The notes under the pieces: generated by a model
The model's database searches: none
The model's input: the letters and a program-made list of their open reading frames with translations, nothing else
What the model was told of the DNA's origin: nothing
Made by a program: the position numbers and the translations under genes
DNA from: Margaritifera margaritifera
Lineage: Eukaryota > Mollusca > Bivalvia > Unionida > Margaritiferidae
DNA: 64,000 nt
Reading direction: 5' to 3'
Assembly: GCA_029931535.1 (NCBI GenBank)
Contig: JAQPZY010001569.1
Coordinates: 4,079,001 to 4,143,000 of the forward strand
Part shown: in pieces, positions 1-11,194 of the stretch
Position numbering within the stretch: the stretch's first letter is position 1
Layout of the letters: each line of letters starts with the position of its first letter

Positions 1-2291
1 TTCTGTACTAATTGTCAAAAGGTAATTCAGTGCCCTCTGTGTTAACCTGTTCCTTGACACACTCCTGATCCTATTCATCACAGAGAATGACCTCTCTCAG
101 TCTGGAAAAAATGAAACATAAAATTTATTAATGGATGTACATAAAGATACAAAACTACATTAATCCCAAGTTAATTACCAGGGACAAATTCTTCAAGAGT
201 CAAGACAGTGATGTGTTTTCAAATAATCATGACAGTATAACTAAGATAATACATATTCCTTTCCATTAAGAACAATATATTTATGCATTTGTCATTGTTA
301 ATTTATTCATTGAATATATTTCAAATACAAATCCAGAAATAATTTAACACTTTTTATTTACATGTTTTCAAAACAGGTAAAATTGGAAGTTAAAAATTGC
401 TCCTTTTCTTACTTGGATAGAGAGAAAAAAGAAATGAGAAATTAAGTTAAAGTCTACTGATCAAACTATTTTACTGTGAAAATATAAGAGCAGCTCATGG
501 ATAAAATGCAACTTTCATTCCTTGTCACATTTTCCAGAAAATAATAAGAATGACAGCAATCACGACTAAACAAAAATATTATATTCTAATAGTGCCTGAT
601 GAATTGCCCCCACCCCATCTCACCTGCTGATACTTAAGGAGAACTGAACCAAAATTTAGCAAAATGGAAAACTTACCGTATGATTTAGCAAATTCCACCC
701 AAGGATATGAAATCTTCCATTCAGTGTTGAACCCTGACCTTAATTTCTTAAGCTCTTTCTTGTCACCTACCATGGTGTGTCCTTGGGCAAGGCACTTTAC
801 TACAACTGCCTCTGCGCTAAATAACCTACTTGTGTTGCTATGCCGCAAAGCACCAAACCAAACAAAATAAGCTCTTTCTTTAGGGGAAATCACACCCTCA
901 GAATCAAAATCACCATTGGTGACACCAGTCTCTGATCTTCGTAGCCAGGCCAAACATGGGGCTAGCTGGGCGCCTGGTAATTTTACTTAATTTTTTTAAG
1001 GATTTTTCACAAGAATTTGCTCAACTTAAAACGTAATATGTGTAATGTTTTTAGCTGGTAATGGAAATGACTGAAATATACATGTATATATATCACACAC
1101 TACCAGCAGACTCCATGATCGCTGACCAATCACGTGACTGTCACTGTAAAGACAAACCCCACATCAAAGGTTGCGCACCAGCAGTCAGGTCAGATAGTTA
1201 CAAAAGATAACAGCTAAGTAAATGACTAACTATCCTGGATTACCGGTATCTTAATTAAATACCCAAGATGAGGTAAGAACAGGTGTCATTTGAGTAATAG
1301 GGCTTTGAATTATGTGACCAGATGTTTTTTTAACAGATTAATTTTATAAGGATAGTGTGAAATATGAAAGCGTAGTGGCACAAGCGGATAGCGTAGCAGC
1401 GGATTCTAAAGTGTAACAGGCTGAAATGATTGTGTAGTTTGACTGTTATGGTAAAAGGCCCTGGGGAGAACACTGCTCAGTGTGTCCTTGGAAAAGGCAC
1501 TTGGTTCCCATTTCATCAGCATGATAAAAGCCAATAATTTGTTAAAAGTGCTGTTAAAACCCACAAAAACATAAGACCTCCTCTCTTGTAATGCAGGTCA
1601 CTATTATGGCTTCCATGAACAGTCTTATAAAGAGAGAGCACTGTAACAGTTGTGATAGTAGAGTTGCCTCCCTCTATTGAAAGAAAGTCTTTGATACTGT
1701 TTTTTTTTTTTTTTTTGTCGTGCCTGCATAAGCAGATAGCAAGACATAATTTTTATAGTAACCACATCAATGCCATTAGTGTTAAGATTTTTTGTGTCAA
1801 CATTTTGACACGGTTTGTATAACCTTGAAAATTCCATGAATTAACGGTTTACCTTGAAAAGTCATTCAATTTGTTGAAAAATTTGTTGAAGTTTGCCACA
1901 AGTTCTTGAATTTATTTGAGGAAATACAAAACCTTAAAAAAGAATAAAATTTCTCAATCTTTAAATTCGGAATTTCTGTTTTGTACATTTATTCCAATAA
2001 TAATGAATAAACAAATAAAGGGGATGAAATTGGGTGGATCAAAGGACACAACTTAAGTAGTTACCTGATGAAATAATATCCCTTGCTGTAGTTGCACACT
2101 AATCACTTTTATACCTACTTGTGCAGTGATAAGAAAAGACATAAGGAGAAAGCTAAATTTTCATGAGAAAAATACTCCTTCAAAACTTTTGATAGTCCTT
2201 GAAAAAAGAGTAAAGGTGACCATTTGGACAGGTTTGACTGTATATGCCAGTTCATATATAGAAATAAATATGCAATATGTTCATTGTGTAG
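1..2291. other. AT-rich stretch upstream of the gene 1 exon; no exon supported
   Basis: No coding exon could be defined. A SINE-like core (TGTCCTTGG...AAGGCACTT) appears near 775-805 and 1478-1503, as in the SINE at 57.7 kb, so old SINE fragments are likely. A poly-T run lies at about 1700-1717. The 124-residue minus-strand open frame at 579-953 overlaps the SINE-like core and matches nothing I know. If gene 1 has more coding exons, they lie left of the window or are too short to see here. Confidence 0.5.
1846..2110 (+). repeat. Dispersed repeat, copy 1 (second copy at 12.96-13.35 kb)
   Basis: This stretch shares an ordered series of matching blocks with 12960-13345: CCTTGAAAAGT, TTCTTGAATTT, GGAATACAAAA/GGAAATACAAAA, ACTGAATAAAAT-like, AATAATGAATA, AATAAA..GAGATAAAAT-like and GGAT(T/C)AAA. 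The blocks keep order and spacing, so the two are diverged copies of one dispersed sequence. No terminal repeats or target duplication were found and the class is unknown. Confidence 0.5.
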
Positions 2292-2600
2292 GTGGAGTTG
2301 GTGGTGCAGGTGGTGGTGCTAGCGGCTATGCATCAGGTACACAAACCAGTGGATATGGCAGCTCAGTCAGACCAGGTATTGGTTATTCCTCAGGTGGATA
2401 TTCATCAGGTAGTTACAACTCAAGTGGCTACAAATCTGGTGGCTACACATCAAGTGGTTACAGCTATGGTGGTTATGGATCAGGTGGCCATGCATCAGCA
2501 GATTCCATGGTGGGTGCTTACTACCCTGGATACCCTTCAGGAAACCAACCTCGCTCTGCAGGAACATCAAGTAGGATCGAGGAAGCTTACAACAAGTTTA
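2292..2600 (+). CDS. Gene 1: Gly/Ser/Tyr-rich internal exon
   Basis: Open throughout in the frame starting with the second base of a Gly codon. It ends at a consensus donor (A|GTAAGT, 2601). The acceptor is TGTGTAG at 2289-2291; a second in-phase acceptor, GGTGCAG, ends at about 2309. The protein has about 100 residues dominated by Gly, Ser and Tyr, with repeated SGGY/SGYxSG units, then a less repetitive tail (..YYPGYPSGNQ.. to ..SRIEEAYNKF). Such low-complexity Tyr/Gly tracts occur in FUS/EWS/hnRNP-type RNA-binding proteins, but no folded domain is visible here, so the family is not assigned. The exon starts and ends in phase 1. The frame +1 open stretch at 2292-2633 is a shadow produced by the repeats. 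Confidence 0.7.
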
Positions 2601-2745
2601 GTAAGTTTTAGTAATGAGCTGAAATCCACATGAAGTTTAGTAAAGATATACAAAACTACATATATGTTTTTATTGTGACTTGACACATTTTGTTATGGGA
2701 CAGGAATGCACATTCTAAAAATTTCAGGCAATGGCATGATTTGTT

Positions 2746-2841
2746 TGCCATGTTAAAATTAATATATTGGTTACATATGCCATTTTAACATTAATATATT
2801 GGTTACATATGCCATGTTAAAACTAATATATTGGTTATGTA
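2746..2841. repeat. 32-bp tandem repeat, three units
   Basis: Three successive units start at 2746, 2778 and 2810 with TGCCAT(G/T)TTAA and end with ATATTGGTTA(C/T)..TA. A truncated fourth TGCCAT begins at 2842. The units differ by only a few bases. Confidence 0.85.
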
Positions 2842-3062
2842 TGCCATCCTGAGGGACAAACCTGCAAGTTGGTAAAATGATAATTAGTACAAGTTAAATA
2901 ATATTACTGATCCTATAAACAGCAATGTTAAATTATTTTAGCCAGGTAAAGAAATTCAAAATTTGATCAATTATTATGCAGCAGATGACAAATCTTTGTG
3001 GAGAAGTCACTAATACATTAGCAGTGTTGCACCTTAGAGTACAGAATTAGTTTGCCAGCAAT

Positions 3063-3345
3063 TTTTAGTTTAACTGGTCATAGACCAGAAGAGCTTATTG
3101 GATGGTCTTTTGTCCAGTAGTCGTAGATCCATCTGTAAGCACAAGCTTCTTGTCGCTACTCCTCCTAAACTACTTGGAGAGTCAGCATGAAACTTTACAC
3201 ACACATTCATCCCATGTTCTAGTTGGACCTATGTAAAATTGGTGCTGCTTGGACCATCCAATATGGCCACCTCAGCAGCCATCTGGAAAATTTTGTTATC
3301 GTTACTTATCCTGAATATTTGAGTTACCAGCAAATAGTTACAGTA
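3063..3345 (+). mobile_element. Pearl-like element fragment (head plus about one repeat unit)
   Basis: Begins with the head sequence ACTGGTCATAGACCAGAAGAGCTTA, split as ACTGGTCATAGACCAG and AAGAGCTTA, which also opens the larger copies at 36998 and 54699. One core unit follows (CTAGTTGGACCTA..ATGGTGC-like..ATATGGCCACC..GCCATCT). The distal tail seen in the larger copies is absent, so the copy is truncated. See the entry at 36998 for the family description. Confidence 0.75.
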
Positions 3346-3734
3346 CGTGGGTAAGACAAATTAAAAAGTTGTTAATCATCCATTAATGGTATAAAAAGAC
3401 TAAGATTAGAAACAAGTCAAAATAACTCCAGTCTGTCTTTATTGAATTATGTCTCCCAATGCATATTTTATCTTCACCATTTTCTTTTAATCTCTAATGA
3501 TGCTAAATTTTTAGTATTGCTTAACGATTGCGCATATATTGTTTCGAGTTTTACAATATTATATCGAATGCACACCATTGAACAATCATAGCTTGCACCA
3601 GTTTATTTTTGCGAGTTTCCTATGATCTCTTCAATAACTATAACACTGAAATCATGAATGTAAGTGTAAAAAAAAGATTTTCAGGAATTTTTTTTTTCCT
3701 TATGAAAATTTCTTTTCTTTTCTGTTTTTTGCAG

Positions 3735-3757
3735 TGAATAGCATATCTGGACAGTAA
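3735..3757 (+). CDS. Gene 1: terminal coding exon with stop codon
   Basis: The acceptor TTTTTTGCAG at 3725-3734 is the strongest in this part of the window. Joining the phase-1 donor at 2600 to base 3735 makes an ATG codon across the junction, followed by six codons (NSISGQ) and TAA at 3755-3757. The phase match and acceptor quality support a genuine last exon, but it is too short to test by composition. An alternative partner for the 2600 donor is the phase-compatible acceptor at 23659 (see findings). Confidence 0.55.
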
Positions 3758-4107
3758 ATTTCAAAGTTTGAAGGACTGCTTTGACTACACATGTAAAGTA
3801 CACAATACCTTATCAAGAATAGTCAGCAGACATGTTATAAGTCTCTGTTAATATCTATTTTAGAGTGAAGAGACATTTAAAGTGTTCATTGGTGACATTT
3901 AAGCAAATTCTATGTTAGCAAGGAATTACTTCATGAGGTTTAAAGTTACTAAATGGAAATTATCAGTTTAATGATGAAAAAGTGGTTTTGACTCCTTCTT
4001 TCTTTATTTCAGAAACCAGTTTGTAAAGCAAGCATTCAGCAATGAAATATTATGAAAAGGAGTCCTTTTTTATACTTGTATATTTGAATATGGGTTAATA
4101 AAATAAA
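3758..4107 (+). terminator. Gene 1: probable 3' UTR and poly(A) signal
   Basis: Follows the stop codon at 3755-3757. Overlapping AATAAA hexamers lie at 4097-4102 and 4102-4107, about 340 bases after the stop, a usual distance for a short 3' UTR. Cleavage would fall about 10-30 bases further on. No transcript evidence is available, and AATAAA is common in DNA this AT-rich. Confidence 0.4.
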
Positions 4108-6985
4108 CCAGGAGATTTGCAAAAGAAATATCTTACAGAAAATCATGCATTCAGACCTCTCTGTCATAAAACTTTACTTGGCATTTTGAGTAATACAATT
4201 TTACTCCAGTCTTGAAAATATTTCTTGAAATTAACAAATGCAACCTTTCGATTCATCAGAAAATTTTCAATTAAGATTTGAGCGCTGTTTCGTTTTATGA
4301 CAGCGTGGCCAGAATTAATCAAAATACATGTATTACTTGCAAAGTGAGAATGCCATTATACAAGTTGTAGGCAGGTCAGGGTCCATGCTGTAAAAATGAA
4401 CAGTAGAGACCCTGATATACCAGGGCAACATATGACAGCAGATCTGGCTCAGTACTTGTCATGGTTAAGCACGTTTTGTACATAAGCAAATATGCTTGCT
4501 ATAAATCCAGAATTGCTATATTGGTTTATTGTCGAGCCCGAGTTAGTGGAAAGTGAGACATAGCAGCCACTTTTCTGTCGTTATCATCATCAACAGTTTT
4601 AGATTTGGTTACAGTTTTTTTCAATACTTATATTTCTTAAACCCCTCAATGTAGTTACTTTATATATTGGATCAGTTATTATAATGATTCATTGAGCGAC
4701 ATGCTTGTTCAACCTTTTAACCATGGGATCAAAGTCACACATCTTACAGTAATGCTTTTATCATGCAGACCCTGCCTTGTATATCTCTTATTGCTGTAGT
4801 TTTCCCACTAAATAGTCGTCTTTTATTAATGTTGTTTTATATGATGCAAGTAGCAATAAATTACCTTTACCTCCACACTACATCCACAATAAAAAAAAAT
4901 CTGGTGGTGGTGGAGAGGGGTGGGGGGTTAACAAGTATAGCTGTGCAAACAGACCCCATTGGAAATTTATGTGATTTCATGTTTCAAAATTCACATGTGT
5001 CTTGTGATTTTCTTTACTTCCATTAGTGTAAATATGACAGGAAAAATAATTTCATTTTCAGTTTATTTGGTAAATAAAATCCTGGTTGTAAGTTTCATAT
5101 GTACATTAAATGTATTGCATAATTGAATTACTCAATAAGCATTGTTTAACATGGTAAGAAAAAAGTGACATGTTAGTAATGAAACATTGCTTTTCAACAT
5201 GCCTTAAGATAATTATTTTAGATTGTTTGTAATGTATTTAATATTATTTTTGCATCCATTAATTTTTAAAAATTCAGTAAATTTAATATGTTCACAGCAT
5301 ACAGTTTTTCTGATAAACAGTATATAAATATAGTTTGTGCAAATTTAGATTCATTGATTGATCAATAAAGAAGAAATAAAACAAGATATCTAAATTTGAA
5401 AAAAAATTATGCATGTCAAATTTTATTCATATTCATCTTTTGATATCAACCAAATTGATTTTTGAAAGAAAACTTGTACTGTTGTAAATATGAATTTTTC
5501 TGTTCAGTGTGACAAAAATTTCATTAGACTCTTCTGATCAAATCACATTACATGCATTTTACTGCAATTATAAATATATGTGGAGTTTTAGAGGGTTTAG
5601 TGAAATTCCAAGTCATAAGCCAATCAAGTGCTGAATTTGTGTGCAACACATTGATAAAGAAGTCATATATTTTACTAATTCCCTCATTTCAATTACACTT
5701 CTGTCTGTGATTGATTGGCATGTGCAAATTATTTGCCATTTATGGAACTTAGAGAGACGGAACCAGAAAGAACATATTGAAGAAAGAAAGAAGGGGAAAA
5801 CCCATGGAATTGAGAGAAAGAAGGCCAGATTTGAATCCTCTTGGAAAGCATCTTCATGAAGTGAATCTCTATTTGCATGATAGAGATTCTTTGCAATGGA
5901 TTCACTCACTTAACTACATATTTTCAAACTATAATTTTATGTTAATATTTTCTTCACTTTCTTTTTGTTTGAAACATTTAAAAGTGAGGATTGCATTGAA
6001 CAGAGTGCCAAGGAGGAGGAAAATGTATCAGCATTCACCATTGCATTTTTACCCACATTTCGTTAATAAAAAATATCTCAGTCTCAATACTTTCATGGTG
6101 TTTGTTTTCAGTGAATTTATATTAGTATAAATCATTACTAAAACAGGTCAATACAGATTTAAATATTGTTGTCTAGAAATGTATGATCTGTTTCAAACTG
6201 TTGTGAAAGAAAAGCCTTACACGACCTGTTAGCTGACATTTGTCTAAGAGTTGATTTAAATGTAATTGCATCAGTCAATGAACATATATATACATGCATA
6301 CATACATTGATTGATCAAGAGAATGAGAGAAAGAAAAAAGATGGGCAAACAAAGAATGGAATAAAGCATCTACATTGATGTGACAGACTAGCTCTTTGAA
6401 TTTCCGGATATACAAATTTACTAGAATACAATTGCTTCCTTTTTTAAAAACATGAGAAAGGCATGAAATGAAGACAATATTTTGAAAAGTTTTTTATTCA
6501 GCTGCCTCTGTTTGGAGACACAGTCAGTGATAGATGGAGAGTTTATTTCATCAATAAATAAAAATTTCCAATTAAAATAGAAAATAGCTGTATATTAAAA
6601 GATTTGCTAATTTATCTTTGAAGGTCAAATATGGAGAAAAGTACATTTTTCATGTTCTTTGTAGAAATATGTGCATGTTAAACATCCAATCTTAGGGCAG
6701 TTTACCCCCACCTAATTTCGACAATTGAGCACTAAAATTTGTCAAGATGGATCATCCAAAATTACCATCTGCATTACCACCGTTAACTTTGGATCAGCTT
6801 GCAGTTATTTGTGATGTCCTTCCAGAATGAATCAACTATCCATTTCTATAGATGTATTGATGGAACAGTTGCATCAAATGAAAATTCCACATAGGATCAA
6901 GCAACAGAAAAAGGGCAAATGTTTTCTGCCATCTTTGACATTAAATTGTTTGATTTACAAGGGCCAACATGTTCACTTACCATAT
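4108..6985. other. Intergenic AT-rich DNA, no gene seen
   Basis: No coding exon, RNA gene or structured repeat could be supported. A piece of the short CAGATCTG repeat family lies at about 4380-4450 (GACCCTGATATACCAGGGC.., CAGCAGATCTGGC). Open frames at 4763-5026, 5613-5909, 5777-6130 and 6827-7087 have the composition of random AT-rich sequence and match nothing I recognise. Confidence 0.5.
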
Positions 6986-7200
6986 ATATTTGTGTATAAA
7001 TTGAATCCAACTGCAAACAACATAGACCCTAATCTGCCATCGCATAATGCACTGGCAGATCAGGATTTGTGTTGTTTGTTCTACTGATTACTCCTCTTAA
7101 ACTGCATAGACCCAGATCTGCCTGGGCATTGTGTAATGGCAGATCTGAGTCTGTGCAGTTTGTAGTTAGACTTGATTTGTAAACAAGTATGTACCGTAGT
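6986..7200. mobile_element. Short dispersed MITE-like repeat (CAGATCTG family), copy 1
   Basis: Shares with 31895-32074, 59795-59984 and 62305-62560 the blocks CCAACTGCAAACAACATAG, CTGGCAGATCAGG, TTGTTCTACTGATTA and ACAAACTGCATAGAC-like. The unit contains inverted matches (CAGATCTGCC against GGCAGATCTG), so the strand can fold back. The 31895 copy has clear terminal inverted repeats; here the ends are eroded. Confidence 0.65.
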
Positions 7201-7968
7201 CATCCAAGCATTAAGATTGGATCAATGAACCACATGGTATTTATTAAATATGTGTCCACTTGGCAAAACACTTGAATTCAGTTGTCATCATTTGAATGAG
7301 AAATGGGTATATCAAGAAAGACATAACAGATAAATGAGGTCTATTTTTTGGTCCTCTTTTAAAAAAAAAATTTCCATTGTTAGACTGCTCATGGGTTGGA
7401 GAACCCTCCCATGATAGCTGTAGAAAATATGTTCATCAAAAATAATCTAATGATATATAATGCATTATATTGATTAACAAAAATACACAAGTTCTGAAAA
7501 GTTAAGAGAGAGTTTAAGTATATGCATTAGAGCCCCAAAGCCTATATTGGTTGCTGTATCGTGCTCATATAAACTATAAATAACCAAATGGCTATAAAAA
7601 AAAAAACTGTTAAGCCCATACCTGTGATAGAACCAGGATTTCAAACCAGTAGATTTACAAATTTTGATCAGTAGATTGGCTTCTAAAAAGGTAGATTTTT
7701 ATCGGCATAAATTTTACGTGTTTTAAGGGGATTGAAAACAAAACAAGTTCATTTTATCACATAATATGTATTCTCTTCATATTATAATCAAACACAAATT
7801 TTGAACATGATTCAGATTCAGAATCTGATGGAAAATGTTACAATAATAGTTACTTAATATGAGCCAGTATATTGTTAATTAAATGAAAAAGGAAGAGTTG
7901 TACATCTCACAGTTAACTGCAAAGATTTTGTATAAAATCCACAGGCATTTTTAGTTTCCTTCACAAGA

Positions 7969-8345
7969 TCACTCTGGTGACCACTGGTGACATTCACTGT
8001 GATTGTCAACCTTCACACTTAGCATGCTCTCAATAGTTTTCTGGTCCAGACTTCCTCTTGAATCACTCTGGATTTTCCGAAGAATGGAGAATGTCCTCTC
8101 TGTGTCAGCATTGGAATGTGGCAATGATAGGACAACTACACTCGGTCTGGAAAGAAGTTCTAACTTAAGTTTTCCTGTTGCTGGGTTTCTGAGGCTGCTG
8201 ACTGATCTCCAATACTGCTCCAAGCTCATTTCACCCCGGTGAGGAAGTTCCTGGCTTGGACTTGATATGTATTCCTGAGGCTCATTCTCAAGGGCTTGTT
8301 TCTCTTCTAGGCTTATGTCCAAAAATCTGTTGGCAAGTTTCACCA
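7969..8345 (-). pseudogene. hAT transposase, C-terminal dimerisation domain (hATC)
   Basis: About 125 residues, open from a splice-acceptor-like ATTACAG just before base 8345 to a stop near 7969. The end carries the hATC signature: SVVVLSLPHSNADTERTFS followed by LRKIQSDSRGSLDQ and an SMLSVKVDN-like end, as in hAT and ZBED-derived proteins, where the hydrophobic and (S/T)ERxFS residues form the dimer interface. An EQYWRSVSSLRN-like segment precedes it. This last exon is intact, but the full gene is not present. The + strand open frame at 8003-8242 is its shadow. Confidence 0.85.
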
Positions 8346-8477
8346 CTGTAATTAATTTTAAACGAATTAGATTTAGACTTGAAATAAACAGTTAAAAAAC
8401 ACACGATTTTAATAATTTATCCCAACTTTAAAATTAAATATTAAGTAATACATTTTTAACTCGCGGATATATTTTAT

Positions 8478-8651
8478 CTAGGACTTGAACATAATTTTGG
8501 TGCTTTTATGCTTATTTTCTATAAGTCTGAACTTCACATTAGTAATATCTGGTTCACTGGTGATGACCTTGGTTGAAACAAACTTTCCCAGAAGCTTTCT
8601 TAGCAGCCTGGTCATCTCTACATGTAGATGTCCAATCATTGATTCACCAGC
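8478..8651 (-). pseudogene. hAT transposase, middle fragment
   Basis: Read on the minus strand after an acceptor-like TTTTTTTAG, it encodes AGESMIGHLHVEMTRLLRKL followed by a KFVSTKVI-like stretch, ending at a stop after about 57 residues. The pattern LH-x-EM-xx-LLRKLLGKFV is typical of hAT transposases of the ZBED/KRAB-associated type, upstream of the dimerisation domain. It is too short for the catalytic core. Confidence 0.65.
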
Positions 8652-8655
8652 CTAA

Positions 8656-8793
8656 AAAAACAATGCAAAGTCAGGACCTTTGCTACTCGCCTGCACACAC
8701 TTAAATTCTGGTATCCAAGCGTTGTTAAACTTGTAGTATTTCTTAGCTGGTGGCTTTTAGCGTTGGGAGAAAGCGTACGTTTCGGCATTTTGA
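8656..8793 (-). pseudogene. hAT transposase, N-terminal fragment (frameshifted)
   Basis: A start in good context (AAAATGCCGAAAC, ATG complement at 8791-8793) opens MPKRTLSPNAKS. A shifted frame then carries YKFNNAWIPEF and QASSKGPDFALFF, which resemble the W-x-EF...SSKGP segment preceding the BED-like zinc finger of hAT proteins. A single frameshift separates the two parts. Confidence 0.55.
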
Positions 8794-9486
8794 CATGAAT
8801 TGAAAAAAAAGTATACAAGCTGCCCTTAAATATTCATCTTAAACCATCGTGAACAATACAAGAACAATTAAAAGACATCAAATCAAAATACTTACTCGTT
8901 TCTGCCAAGATCATTTTTGGTCGGTCTCTCCGTTTTATCTTCCTTCCACGCAGATCGGCCGAGTTTTAATCAAAGACTCATGGATTACCTTTGATCCTTT
9001 TATTACTTATAACACCTCAAACAACATCCCGCATTTGGCCTTAAACTCTCCAAATTACAACAATAAGGTAATCAATTAGCCGCTTCTTTGTACACATGCT
9101 AACAATTGTAATTCGACTATTCAACCACGCATCGTCGAACATTTCCGGTTCCCAGTAGACTGGTTCTGGCTGGTTTATCTAATGTGTTGATAAAACGCGT
9201 AAAAAAAACCGGGTTAAAAAAAAAAAAAAAATTTCCTTTAAATTTTCAAAACCGGTAGATTTCGACTACTAAACGGTATGTGCGGTAGACGGTCTTTAAA
9301 ACGGTATTTTTGGCCTACCGCCGGTAGAATCACAGGTATGTAAGCCATCAACAGAATATTGAAAACCAAACTTGTTATATAAATATTTCCTCATGGTTGG
9401 ATTTAAGTCGCATATATTTATAAATTTGTTTCAATCCAACAACAACAAAAATGTTTGAAAACTGCTTTTTAATTTGATAACCTTAC

Positions 9487-9635
9487 TCTGTGAAGTCTGG
9501 TTTGAAAATAAATATTGATAAAACTTAAATGTATCCACAGTAAGTGCCTCAGAGTTAACTATGCCTGAAGAAGAATGATCCATGCCAAACCCTCTACCAA
9601 AACGTATTGAAGTAACTTCATACATAGTTTCAAAT
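9487..9635 (-). CDS. Candidate isolated exon, unknown gene
   Basis: On the minus strand a 149-bp open block lies between a good acceptor (CAATTTCTTGCAG) and a good donor (CACAGA|GTAAGG). It encodes about 49 residues of mixed composition (FETMYEVTSIRFGRGFGMDH...). It lies outside the hAT element. No neighbouring exon was found, and the match of both splice sites to one frame could be chance. I do not recognise the peptide. Confidence 0.25.
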
Positions 9636-9698
9636 CTGCAAGAAATTGTGCAGATAATAGATAATACATATATAACGGTGATTGCCAACTCCCCGCCG

Positions 9699-9720
9699 GA
9701 TCTTTTGTTATCAAAAGATC
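9699..9720. repeat. Perfect 9-bp inverted repeat
   Basis: GATCTTTTG, four bases (TTAT), then CAAAAGATC. It is an isolated perfect palindrome in otherwise unannotated DNA (9641-10015). No flanking duplication or promoter context was seen, so its role is unknown. Confidence 0.6.
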
Positions 9721-10019
9721 TCGTTAAGATAACGTGGCGTGATTAAGCAAGAGCATAATCTGGGCAGCTATATTGCGAGTCTACCAAAAGAACACGTGTT
9801 CATATTGCGTCTCGATATTCGTTTGATCTTGTTATTCTGAGATATCTCGTGGATATATCATCTATATATAACACGAAAATAAAAATGGTATTAATATTTG
9901 TGTATTTCTTTGAAATTTTGTGAGAAAAGGATTTCAGCATGCGAGGAACGAATCCGAGGGGTGGGTGAGATATCGATAGTCAAATTTGCGGGTAATATCT
10001 CGGTGGCCTATTTTTTTAA

Positions 10020-10770
10020 GCGTTTCTTCATCTTGCATTAAAGTGGGTCACATTTGGTATCGTTTAACAGCTACATAAATTTTCTGCTGATTGCATAAGT
10101 TTTAGGAAAGCTAATTTTAATTTTAAGGGCCATATCCAAGGTTCAAACACGAACATAAAATTCGGTCTTTGAAATAACTTTTACCACTTTGCCGTTACAA
10201 CTGTTAATTACGCACCAGTTGCTAAATTGTATGCATTTCTACATTTTCTATTCAATTGAGGCATATTTATTCACATGTAAAAAGCTAAATACATGTTCTG
10301 CTGATTGCAGAAGCTTTAGGAAAGCCGAGTTTAATGTTAAGTATCATATCCAAGGTTTAAACACGAGCATAAAATTCTGTCTTTGAAATAACTTGTAACG
10401 CTTTTCCGTTGCAACTGTCAATTACGTACCAGTTGCTCAATTTTAAGCATTTCTTTTATCTTCTGTCCAATTAAGTCATTTTGATATTGTCTAAAAGCTA
10501 AAAACAATATTCTGCTAATTGCACATGCTTTAGGAAAGTTAATTTTATTTTCAAGGGTCATATCCAAGGTTTAAAACACGAGCATACAATTCTGTCTTTG
10601 AAATAACTTTAATGTCTTTTCCGTCGCAACTTTCAAATACGTAGCAGTTGCCATATTTTATGCATTTCTTAGTCTTCTATTCAATTAAGGTATGTTTGGT
10701 ATCATTTAAAAGCTAATTTCAATGTTAAGGGCCATAACCAAGGTTTAAAGACAGTATTTAGGGTATAAAT
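10020..10770. repeat. 214-bp tandem repeat, about 3.5 copies
   Basis: AGGAAAG(C/T)(T/C)AATTT recurs at 10104, 10318 and 10532, exactly 214 bases apart. Each is followed by GGG(C/T)CATATCCAAGGTT, CACGA(A/G)CATA, (G/T)TCTTTGAAATAACTT and TACG(C/T)ACCAGTTGC-like blocks at matching positions. The last copy is partial and ends near 10770. Divergence between copies is moderate. The period is much longer than the ~143-bp arrays elsewhere in the window. Confidence 0.85.
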
Positions 10771-11194
10771 ATGAGCAAAATCTCACTTCTGTCTGTTTGA
10801 TAAAGAAATATCTGATGCAGCTGTGTGGAACAGTGCCACAATGTATCCTCAAAAATCTGTATCAGCTGACTTTACATTATTGTAGAAATGTCGTCACAAA
10901 TTTTTAACTTATAAAAGCTCATTACTGTCAAAATTGTCGCTCATAAAGCGACTGGCTATAGTGTCCTCGCCTGTTTACTACCGTACATATAGTGATACTC
11001 AGCATGTGGGCACCCTCATATACACTAGGTAGTACTAAGATATTTGGGGGAGTTGCCAATTATATGTTTCTGGTATGACGTGCGTTCATTTGTGAATGCT
11101 TATAAAATCACACGAATAAGAAGGTTGTTAAACTTCAAAATACCAAATATGGGTTAGCCTGCTAAGTATCAATCATCCAAATTATTCTCAATGC

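Larger units (their letters stand above)
2601..3734. other. Intron of gene 1
   Basis: Bounded by a GTAAGT donor at 2601 and a strong acceptor at 3734 with a long pyrimidine tract (TTTCTGTTTTTTGCAG). It holds a 32-bp tandem repeat (2746-2841) and a fragment of a pearl-like element (3063-3345), both listed separately. No other coding signal was seen. Confidence 0.6.
7617..9340 (-). mobile_element. Internally deleted hAT-like DNA transposon
   Basis: The ends are a perfect 12-bp inverted repeat: CATACCTGTGAT at 7617-7628 and ATCACAGGTATG at 9329-9340. The 6-bp sequence TAAGCC directly flanks both ends (7611-7616, 9341-9346). hAT elements usually make 8-bp duplications, so this is either a 6-bp case or an 8-bp one with two changes (TTAAGCCC / GTAAGCCA). 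GGTAGA/CGGTAG motifs crowd both subterminal regions. Inside, on the minus strand, lie transposase pieces in order: an N-terminal piece (8656-8793), a middle piece (8478-8651) and the C-terminal dimerisation domain (7969-8345). At 1.72 kb it is too short to be autonomous; the catalytic middle is missing. Confidence 0.85.

Noticed and set aside
579..953. 124-codon minus-strand open frame
   Set aside because: Overlaps a SINE-like core, has no splice signals or recognisable domain.
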